This document shows positions 1 to 5,745 of a DNA stretch of 10,544 bases, piece after piece. The notes beneath the pieces are model-generated. The model was given only the letters and a program-made list of their open reading frames with translations, was not told where the DNA came from and made no database searches. A program made the translations under genes and the position numbers. Position 1 is the stretch's first letter. The number at the start of each line of letters is the position of its first letter. This DNA is from CAIVAT01 sp037128705. Lineage in GTDB: Bacteria; Bacteroidota; Bacteroidia; Bacteroidales; FEN-979. The DNA lies in NCBI GenBank assembly GCA_037128705.1, contig JBAXVX010000060.1:1-10544 (forward strand), read 5' to 3'.

Positions 1-360
1 AAAGCCGGTACCAAGCCGTCCTACAGTTATTCGGAGGTCGGGGCAGCATCTTCCGACCATGATCATTCAGGGACTTATGAACCTTCGATTTCAAAATCCA
101 CCGGATATGCAAAGTGGACCGGGTCAGCCTGGAGTTTTGTGAATGATACCTATGTTACAGGCACTCCCTGGACGTCGATGGGTTATGTCACCGGTACCCC
201 CTGGACCAGCATGGGATATATAACCGGGTACACAGAAACCGATCCTTTGGTTTCTGCCTGGGCTAAAGCCGGTACCAAGCCGTCCTATAGTTATTCGGAG
301 GTCGGGGCAGCCTCTTCCGGCCATGATCATTCTGGTACTTATGAACCATCAATTCCAAAA
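1..360 (+). repeat. Direct repeat inside the fibre gene (about 1-96 and 265-360)
   Basis: Bases 1-96 recur at 265-360, an offset of 264 bases (88 codons), with scattered mostly third-position changes. Both copies encode the KAGTKPSYSYSEVG-type text. The first copy touches the window edge, so more copies may lie upstream. Confidence 0.85.
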
Positions 361-1128
361 ACTGGCGCAGGCTACCTGATTTATAGTGCTGGCGCATGGT
401 CATGGCTGAATGAGGTTTATCTAAAAGACGATGTAAGGTGGTACACCAATGAAACGGGAGTAAGTCATTTCTGTATTGCTCCAAATACATATTTGGGTGG
501 AAAAACTCTGAAACAAATAAATCTTTTCACATCGCTTATTATTTCACGTTACGGTGGTTTTTCATGGGGCGGGGCAACTCCACCTTATGCTCTCTATGTG
601 AATGGATTTTCAAGATTTGATTCAACAGCGAATTTTACAAAAAATATCAAAGTTTCCGATTCTATTTCAGGCCCAAAATTTCGAATCACTAAGGAGGGGG
701 GCTATGCCGTTAAAATGACGGCAGGTGAAAATTTACAAAGGGGCAGAATTGTAGTTTCCGAAGACGATGGAAGTGTGTCGAAGGTGTACAATATCGCTAA
801 CAGTTCAAATATACCAATCGGGATTGTTTATGATACTGCGGTTAATGGTAATTCTGTTTGGGTGGTTATAAATGGCATAGCCGATATCAAGGTTGAACTT
901 GATGGCGGTGCATATAACGGTTATATAATTGGAATTTACGATGATGGGGATGGATTTGTAGATGGATCTGCCACGGCCATTGATTCATATTTTCATATTT
1001 ATGGATGTTCCCTCCCGTGGGCTTTTCCTGTTAAAATAGGTACGTGGATTGAAACCAAATCAACCGCAGGATGGGCAAAAGGAATCGTAAATATTCAACC
1101 GGTACAAATGATTTCATCTTGTCCTTAA
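1..1128 (+). CDS. Tail-fibre-like structural protein, 5'-truncated by window edge
   Basis: The reading frame is open from base 1, so the gene starts outside the window; the GTG at 139 is internal. The visible 375 residues begin with repeated glycine-, serine- and tyrosine-rich text (SYSYSEVGAASS, then HDHSGTYEPSI), which recurs 88 codons later, plus two 11-residue units YVTGTPWTSMG. This low-complexity style is common in side or tail fibres of Bacteroidota phages. The last 150 or so residues (about 225-375) are different: a compact, glycine-rich, beta-looking segment with the run ENLQRGRIV, PIGIVYD and VWVVINGIADI, reminiscent of small phage decoration-type beta domains; that resemblance is only an impression. 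It is followed by two co-directional tail genes, one of them the DGR target, which supports a virion role. A fibre or baseplate appendage is inferred; exact function is unknown. Confidence 0.6.
   Translation, partial: KAGTKPSYSYSEVGAASSDHDHSGTYEPSISKSTGYAKWTGSAWSFVNDTYVTGTPWTSMGYVTGTPWTSMGYITGYTETDPLVSAWAKAGTKPSYSYSEVGAASSGHDHSGTYEPSIPKTGAGYLIYSAGAWSWLNEVYLKDDVRWYTNETGVSHFCIAPNTYLGGKTLKQINLFTSLIISRYGGFSWGGATPPYALYVNGFSRFDSTANFTKNIKVSDSISGPKFRITKEGGYAVKMTAGENLQRGRIVVSEDDGSVSKVYNIANSSNIPIGIVYDTAVNGNSVWVVINGIADIKVELDGGAYNGYIIGIYDDGDGFVDGSATAIDSYFHIYGCSLPWAFPVKIGTWIETKSTAGWAKGIVNIQPVQMISSCP
151..216 (+). repeat. Two tandem 33-bp units encoding YVTGTPWTSMG
   Basis: Bases 151-183 and 184-216 encode the same 11 residues with several synonymous differences (for example ACAGGCACT versus ACCGGTACC). 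A partial third unit, YITG, follows at 217. The synonymous drift points to an old duplication kept under protein-level constraint. Confidence 0.85.
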
Positions 1129-1228
1129 CACAGTAAATATGAAAACTCATCCTGTTATTTTATCCCAATTCATTGTCCTTTAATACAAAAGTCCCAACCG
1201 ATATTTTTACAAATAAATATTTTGAACT

Positions 1229-1465
1229 ATGAAAATCAGTGAAGATTATAGCCAAAATGCAGGTATTGTCGATATCGCAGATGAGGAAACAATTTATTAT
1301 TGTTATCCTGAATTAGGTACAACTAGTGAAATTCAGGCGAAATGGGCAATTTGCCGGGCTAAAAAAAATGGAACCGCCTGGTATTATCAGTGGGCCGAAG
1401 GTTCGCTCGAAAGAACGTTCAAGGCATCAGAAAGATTAACTCTTGATTATTCATGGATAAAATAA
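1229..1465 (+). CDS. Small conserved-looking phage protein (78 aa), function unknown
   Basis: This ATG-started frame encodes 78 residues beginning MKISEDYSQNAGIVDIADEE, with a tryptophan- and tyrosine-rich second half (AWYYQWAEG and DYSWIK). There is no signal peptide or membrane segment. It lies 100 bases after the fibre-like gene and only 6 bases before the DGR target, on the same strand, so it is probably cotranscribed and cotranslated with the target. I have an impression that small proteins of this kind occur beside fibre genes in Bacteroidota prophages, but I cannot name a family. A fibre-associated accessory or assembly role is a guess from position alone. Confidence 0.6.
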   Translation: MKISEDYSQNAGIVDIADEETIYYCYPELGTTSEIQAKWAICRAKKNGTAWYYQWAEGSLERTFKASERLTLDYSWIK

Positions 1466-1471
1466 AATACG

Positions 1472-4400
1472 ATGAAAACACACTATGACTCATTAATGCA
1501 GCAGGTAATCTCCCATCCCCATGATGCCGAAGATATTACCGGTTTAGCAGATTTACTTAAAGGTTTCCAGGGAACGCTCGATGCTTCTGAAGGAACGGCT
1601 TTGCTCCCAGTTATTCCTCCAGTATCAACTGTTTCAGGGTGGTGGTTGATCACTGAGGGTGGTTATGTTTTGATCGGTGAAACAGGCACCTTATTTGAGC
1701 CGGGAGACATGCTTGGGTATACCCTTTCAACTGATACATATTCTCGTGTCGATTCAAAGCTCAACGATGCCCAAGTTGACATCACCAGTACGTTTACCAA
1801 GCTTCTCACCGGACTGGCCACCCAAAAGCTGGTTAATGAGCGCTTGGATAAATTAATTACCGTTTCATCCAGTGCTCCGGCGATTACTGATGATTCTTCT
1901 CTCGGATTTTTTATAGGAAGCATATGGGTTAAATCATCAACTGACGTCTATCAGGCGCTTAATGTAACCCCAGGTGCCGCTGTATGGAGGACAGTATCCT
2001 CATACAGTGATGCTCAGCTTACCATTACCAGCACTTTCACCAAACTTCTCACCGGTCTGGCAACACAGAAGCTTGTAAATGAGAAGTTGGATAAGCTCAT
2101 CACGACCTCATCCAGCGCCCCAACGGTAAATGACGACACCGCAGCTGGATTCTTCGTGGGATGCATCTGGATAAAATCTTCTGTTGACGTTTACCAGGCT
2201 GCAGATGTAACCACTGGAGCTGCTGTCTGGAAGAAGGTCTCATCGGTTAACGATGCTCAGGTTGATGTGACCAGCACTTTCACCAAACTTCTTACCGGCT
2301 TGGCCACGCAGAAGCTAGTAAATGAGAAGCTGGATAAGCTTATCACGACCTCATCCAGTGCTCCGACAGTAAATGATGACACCACGGCCGGATATTTCGT
2401 GGGATGCATCTGGATAAAATCCTCTGTGGATGTTTACCAGGCCGCGGATGTTACCACTGGAGCTGCTGTCTGGAAGAAAGTATCATCGGTTAACGATGCC
2501 CAGGTGGACGTGACCAGCACGTTCACCAAACTTCTCACCGGATTGGCCACACAGAAGTTGGTAAATGAGAAAGTTGACAAGCTCATCACGACCTCATCCA
2601 GCGCCCCATCGGTAAATGACGACACCGCAGCCGGGTACTTCGTGGGATGCATCTGGATAAAATCTTCTGTTGACGTTTACCAGGCTGCAGATGTAACCAC
2701 TGGAGCCGCTGTTTGGAAGAAAGTCTCATCGGTTAACGATGCTCAGGTGGACGTCACCAGCACTTTTACCAAACTTCTCACCGGTCTGGCCACCCAGAAG
2801 ACGATCAACGAGAAAGTTGATAAACTGATCACCGTTACAACCACGGCTCCCGTGGTCACCAGTGATGGTGCCAACGGGTTTTTCGTTGGGTGTTTGTGGG
2901 TTGATACAACCGCAGGTAATGCTTATCAGTGCAAGGATTCTACTACCGGTGCAGCCGTTTGGTTGAAAATCTCGTCCGTAAACGATGCCCAGGTGGATGT
3001 TACAAGTACTTTTACGAAACTTCTCACCGGACTGGCCACACAGAAGTTGGTAAATGAGAAGTTGGACAAGCTCATCACCATATCATCCAGTGTTCCAACC
3101 GTGAATGACGACACCACGGCCGGATACTTCGTTGGATGCATTTGGATAAAATCCTCTGTGGATGTTTATCAGGCTGCAGATGTAACCACTGGAGCCGCTG
3201 TCTGGAAGAAAGTCTCATCGGTTAACGATGCCCAGGTGGATGTGACCAGCACGTTTACGAAACTTCTCACCGGACTGGCCACGCAGAAGACGATCAACGA
3301 AAAGGTTGATAAACTGATCACCGTTACAACCACTGCCCCCGGAGTCACCAGTGATGCCGCAAATGGATTCTTCAACGGGTGTTTGTGGGTCAATACGGCC
3401 ACCAGTAGCGCCTATCAATGCAAGGACGCAACCACCGGCGCAGCTGTTTGGATCAACATTTCACTCAATGGGAGTGAAACATTGGCTTACCGTGATTTCA
3501 CATCTCAATCAGCGGATCCCGCTTCTCCTGCTGCAGGGACTCAAAGAATGTTCGCTGGAAGTATTGGACAGATATTTATCAAAGACAGTGCCGGCATAAA
3601 ATCAATGCTTTCGCCAGGTGTTATGATAAACCACATTGGTACGCCTGGTGGACTCGGTTTTGGTGTGGGCATTTGTCCTCCTGAAACATTGGCGGTTTAT
3701 AATTCAGCGAATGTAGGGGGAGAAATATTCTCTCTGCCCGGATGCTATGATATCAATTCAGATAATTATGGCAATTACATGTGCGCAAAGGATGCTTCCA
3801 TTATGGTTTGGGTCCCTTTTTGCTGGGTAAAACGCAACCCATGGGATGTTAAACCGGCCGGTTATTTTGCCACGGAGGCTGCTGCAAATGCTGCCAGCTA
3901 CATGCTTCCGCGTGTATTCGTTAATGGTTCAGGGGGTGTTGCAACGATCAAAAAAGGCATCTTCATCGACAAATACGGCGCATCCCTGACCGGGATCACG
4001 GCTGCTGATCTTGATGCCAGCGGATCACTCTCGGGCAAAGGAGTTTTGTCTTCAATCAAAAACGGCAATCCGATATCTTCAGAAAACGTCTCCCTTCGCA
4101 AATTGGTTACCGGGTCAGATAATCTTTATGCCGGTTCATTCGCAAACTGCAGGAGCAATACTCAAACCCCTGTTGATGCTTATTACGGTGGGTTTGCAGC
4201 CATTAAATCGCGTGGAAATAATTTCCATATAATGAGTGTGTTTGCCCGGGCACTGCTATTTGACCTGGTCAAGGCTCATCAAACAGCTGCAGTAGGAGTA
4301 AATTTCTGCGCCTGGAATGATGTCAGTCCATATTTTCCAAAAGGAAATAATAATTATGGGGTCGATTACAATGACACTGGGGTTACGTTTTCTGCTTGTA

Positions 4401-4996
4401 CTGATGCTTATTGGTCGGCTAAGACAGCTCCTATGGAAGCTCGTAAATGTGGTTCGGGATCTGTTTTTAATAAAACCACCCACAACGGACAGGCCTCCGG
4501 AGTTTGTGACATCAACGGAAATCAATGGATTTTCCTGCAGGGATTAACCTCGGCCGGATCAACCATGTATATCTTAAAAGATACAGTTGATATCAAAACC
4601 GTCACTGGTGGAAACTCCGGAGCCACTGATCACTGGGGGTCAACCGGCATAGCGGCCATGTTCGAAGAGATCACTCCGGACCTCTCTGGAGCCGATGATT
4701 CAAATTTGGGCAATGGGGCAAACGAAGTGTTCGATGGTAGCACAGATCGCACCGCAGCGGCATATAAGATCGGTTCTGCGCTGTTGTGCAAGGCCGCAAG
4801 TTCGTACAGCGCAGGTGGTTCAACTGCTTACGGTAACGATTACTATTATAATCTTTTAGCTGACAATTTGGCGCCGGTTGGTTTTGGCTATTGGGCTGAC
4901 CTTGGCCGGGCCGGCGTGGGCGCGCTCCTTTTGCATTACGCTCGTACGTATGCCTACAGGATTGTGTCCGTTCGTGGCTGCCTTTTGATTGATTGA
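1472..4996 (+). CDS. DGR target: repeat-bearing receptor-binding protein with C-type-lectin/FGE-like variable tip
   Basis: The protein has 1174 residues. Residues 1-95 form a unique N-terminus, probably for attachment to the virion. Residues about 98-666 hold seven tandem repeats of 81-82 residues, each with DAQ, TSTFTKLLTGLATQK and a GCIW...VYQ...TTGAAVW segment typical of fibre shaft or carbohydrate-contact modules. The C-terminal 480 residues resemble the formylglycine-generating-enzyme/C-type-lectin fold used by DGR variable proteins: GVCDINGNQWIF (1010-1021) corresponds to the family's GxxDMxGNVWEW, and the chain ends near a VSVRG strand. Codons 1133-1170 are the variable repeat. Relative to the template, residues 1136, 1140, 1142-1144, 1153, 1155-1157, 1160, 1162 and 1164 differ in amino acid. 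By analogy with the Mtd and TvpA families these residues line a ligand-binding face, here probably for a host surface receptor. The cysteine-bearing tail CLLID follows VR. Target status is very secure; the ligand is unknown. Confidence 0.9.
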   Translation: MKTHYDSLMQQVISHPHDAEDITGLADLLKGFQGTLDASEGTALLPVIPPVSTVSGWWLITEGGYVLIGETGTLFEPGDMLGYTLSTDTYSRVDSKLNDAQVDITSTFTKLLTGLATQKLVNERLDKLITVSSSAPAITDDSSLGFFIGSIWVKSSTDVYQALNVTPGAAVWRTVSSYSDAQLTITSTFTKLLTGLATQKLVNEKLDKLITTSSSAPTVNDDTAAGFFVGCIWIKSSVDVYQAADVTTGAAVWKKVSSVNDAQVDVTSTFTKLLTGLATQKLVNEKLDKLITTSSSAPTVNDDTTAGYFVGCIWIKSSVDVYQAADVTTGAAVWKKVSSVNDAQVDVTSTFTKLLTGLATQKLVNEKVDKLITTSSSAPSVNDDTAAGYFVGCIWIKSSVDVYQAADVTTGAAVWKKVSSVNDAQVDVTSTFTKLLTGLATQKTINEKVDKLITVTTTAPVVTSDGANGFFVGCLWVDTTAGNAYQCKDSTTGAAVWLKISSVNDAQVDVTSTFTKLLTGLATQKLVNEKLDKLITISSSVPTVNDDTTAGYFVGCIWIKSSVDVYQAADVTTGAAVWKKVSSVNDAQVDVTSTFTKLLTGLATQKTINEKVDKLITVTTTAPGVTSDAANGFFNGCLWVNTATSSAYQCKDATTGAAVWINISLNGSETLAYRDFTSQSADPASPAAGTQRMFAGSIGQIFIKDSAGIKSMLSPGVMINHIGTPGGLGFGVGICPPETLAVYNSANVGGEIFSLPGCYDINSDNYGNYMCAKDASIMVWVPFCWVKRNPWDVKPAGYFATEAAANAASYMLPRVFVNGSGGVATIKKGIFIDKYGASLTGITAADLDASGSLSGKGVLSSIKNGNPISSENVSLRKLVTGSDNLYAGSFANCRSNTQTPVDAYYGGFAAIKSRGNNFHIMSVFARALLFDLVKAHQTAAVGVNFCAWNDVSPYFPKGNNNYGVDYNDTGVTFSACTDAYWSAKTAPMEARKCGSGSVFNKTTHNGQASGVCDINGNQWIFLQGLTSAGSTMYILKDTVDIKTVTGGNSGATDHWGSTGIAAMFEEITPDLSGADDSNLGNGANEVFDGSTDRTAAAYKIGSALLCKAASSYSAGGSTAYGNDYYYNLLADNLAPVGFGYWADLGRAGVGALLLHYARTYAYRIVSVRGCLLID
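1763..3470 (+). repeat. Seven tandem 243/246-bp coding repeats in the DGR target
   Basis: The GAT codon of the DAQ motif falls at 1766, 2009, 2252, 2495, 2738, 2984 and 3227, giving periods of 243 bases except 246 for the fifth unit. Two subtypes exist. Type A (units 1-4 and 6) has LVNE and SSSAP-like text; type B (units 5 and 7) has TINEKVDKLITVTTTAP and a YQCKD core. The order is A A A A B A B. Units differ by many synonymous changes. Confidence 0.95.
4870..4980 (+). repeat. DGR variable repeat (VR)
   Basis: These 111 bases align without gaps to the template repeat at 5481-5591 (offset 611). Of 27 template adenines, 18 differ here (5 to G, 6 to C, 7 to T). Of 84 non-adenine positions only one differs (T5487 to G4876, near the 5' edge). 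The A-free block 4902-4927 is identical to the template. The last 17 bases before 4980 are also identical and contain the likely initiation-of-mutagenic-homing (IMH) sequence. Downstream the copies diverge: the template has A, then C-T-C-T-G, where VR has C, then C-T-T-T-T. The template's in-frame TGA is therefore not carried into the gene. Confidence 0.97.
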
Positions 4997-5002
4997 ATGT
5001 CC

Positions 5003-5042
5003 GGGGCGATGCGATAGCGAGCCCCCTTCGAATTTTTTTTTT
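5003..5042 (+). terminator. GC hairpin plus T10 after VR: homing hairpin and/or terminator
   Basis: GGGGC (5003-5007) pairs with GCCCC (5021-5025) across a 13-base loop, starting 22 bases after VR. A run of ten T follows at 5033-5042, set off by 7 bases from the stem. DGRs of the Bordetella phage type need a hairpin or cruciform just past the IMH, so this may serve homing. The weak, spaced T-tract makes it a possible but imperfect intrinsic terminator for the tail operon. Confidence 0.5.
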
Positions 5043-5056
5043 CGTTCTTTGACATT

Positions 5057-5092
5057 TTGACGTGAGTTTGTGAAAGGAATAAACTAATTTTG
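5057..5092 (+). promoter_or_regulatory. Possible promoter for avd-TR-RT
   Basis: TAATTTTG (5085-5092) fits the Bacteroidota -7 consensus TAnnTTTG, but no TTTG is found at the usual 19-21 base spacing; candidates at 5056 and 5067 are too far or too near. A sigma70-like pair, TTGACG (5057-5062), 17 bases, TAAACT (5080-5085), is also present. Either would start a transcript just before avd. The call rests on motif reading only. Confidence 0.3.
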
Positions 5093-5121
5093 TTTTTATC
5101 CAGTCTTCAATGCCCAGATAA

Positions 5122-5457
5122 GTGAGTGAGTATCTTTTGATCGAAAAGAAAATCCGAGACATGATTGTTTACAACAATATCATGTTGAAGCAATTTCCAA
5201 AACATGAAAAGTATTTGCTTGCTGCCAAAATCCGCCAGATGGGATATGACCTTCTTGAATTGGCTGTTGCAGCCAATAAAAAGTACATCAAGAAAACAAC
5301 GTTTACCGAGTTCGATGTAAAGCATGAAGTGATTCGCCAGATGATAAATCTGGCTTTTGAACTTCAGTACATCGATGCGAAGAAACACCGCGTAAGTCAG
5401 CTCATGGTGGATGAAGTTGGGAGAATGCTTGGATCCTGGATAAAAGCAACAGATTAA
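5122..5457 (+). CDS. avd: DGR accessory variability determinant (Avd)
   Basis: This 111-residue, almost all-helical, lysine-rich protein sits between the target and the template repeat, the standard place for Avd. In the family, Avd forms a pentameric barrel of four-helix bundles that binds the reverse transcriptase and the template RNA and is needed for mutagenic homing. The sequence reads as four helices: an N-terminal MSEYLLIEKKIRDM helix, QFPKHEKYLLAAKIRQMGYDL (split near residue 30), KHEVIRQMINLAFELQYID, and KHRVSQLMVDEVGRMLGSWI. QFPK-x-EK and AAKIR are typical of Avd. The start is chosen as GTG 5122 because it keeps the family-like MSEYL-x-IEKK beginning; the in-frame ATG at 5161 would remove most of helix 1. 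No good ribosome binding site is visible. Its stop lies 23 bases before the TR homology. Confidence 0.88.
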   Translation: MSEYLLIEKKIRDMIVYNNIMLKQFPKHEKYLLAAKIRQMGYDLLELAVAANKKYIKKTTFTEFDVKHEVIRQMINLAFELQYIDAKKHRVSQLMVDEVGRMLGSWIKATD

Positions 5458-5480
5458 AGGGTAATGCTTGATAATGTTTT

Positions 5481-5591
5481 GGCGCCTATTGGTTTTGGCA
5501 ATTGGAATAACATTGGCCGGGCCGGCGTGGGCGCGCTCAATTTGAATAACAATCGAACGAATGCAAACAGAAATGTGTCCGTTCGTGGCTG
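5481..5591 (+). repeat. DGR template repeat (TR)
   Basis: This is the invariant donor copy for VR. Read in the target's frame it carries ten AAT/AAC codons and ends GGC TGA. Because AAY codons can mutate only to NNY, adenine mutagenesis there cannot create stops and can reach 15 amino acids per site. The upstream match is imperfect: GATAATGTTTTGGCGCC here against GACAATTTGGCGCC at VR, a 3-base length difference that marks the 5' limit of recent homing. Confidence 0.97.
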
Positions 5592-5691
5592 ACTCTGGAG
5601 TAACTGTGTTTGAGAGTGCATGTCCTACTGGGACAGAGCAATGGAAATTCCAAAGGGAACATTATCCTTGTCAGAAATGACAAAAATTCAA

Positions 5692-5745
5692 GGGACTGGC
5701 CATTTGAGTAGGTAATAACGAAAATCTGGCCAGCCCGTTTTTTTT
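5692..5745 (+). terminator. Intrinsic-terminator-like hairpin abutting the RT start
   Basis: GGG-A-CTGGCCA (5692-5702) pairs with TGGCCAGCCC (5727-5736), ten base pairs with one bulged A, and is followed by G and eight T (5738-5745). The next three bases are the RT ATG. The structure could set the 3' end of the template RNA, with RT made by readthrough, or it could be a recognition stem for RT-Avd. Confidence 0.7.

Larger units (their letters stand above)
5458..5745 (+). ncRNA. DGR template RNA region (TR plus structured spacer)
   Basis: The 288 bases between avd and the RT gene hold no credible coding frame. They comprise the TR (5481-5591) and a 154-base spacer. In the Bordetella phage DGR the equivalent spacer binds RT-Avd and primes cDNA synthesis. 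Here the spacer can form TGTCC/GGACA (5621-5625 with 5631-5635), a 6-bp stem with a GAAA tetraloop (5668-5673 with 5678-5683) and a terminator-like hairpin (5692-5736). The RNA 3' end may therefore be near 5745. The 5' end probably lies within or before avd and cannot be placed from sequence. Confidence 0.75.

Noticed and set aside
1129..1228. Promoter in the gap before the 78-aa gene
   Set aside because: TATTTTG near 1217 lacks one base of TAnnTTTG spacing and no -33 element is present; the gap is A/T-rich and too ambiguous to call.
1763..3470. Regular repeats suggestive of a CRISPR array or satellite
   Set aside because: The period is 243 bases with no unique spacers, and the repeats are in one continuous reading frame; they are protein repeats.
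1..4860. A second variable repeat elsewhere in the window
   Set aside because: Reading for the TR landmarks GGCCGGGCCGGCGTGG and GTCCGTTCGTGGCTG found only the copies at VR and TR.
5110..5121. ATG at 5110 as the avd start
   Set aside because: It reads M-P-R and then stops at TAA, in a different frame from avd. GTG 5122 gives the family-like N-terminus.
4671..5162. 163-codon minus-strand open frame opposite the 3' end of the target
   Set aside because: It lies antisense to the conserved C-terminal domain, VR and the avd start, has a biased composition rich in R, Q, N and P, and is explained as a shadow of the coding strand.
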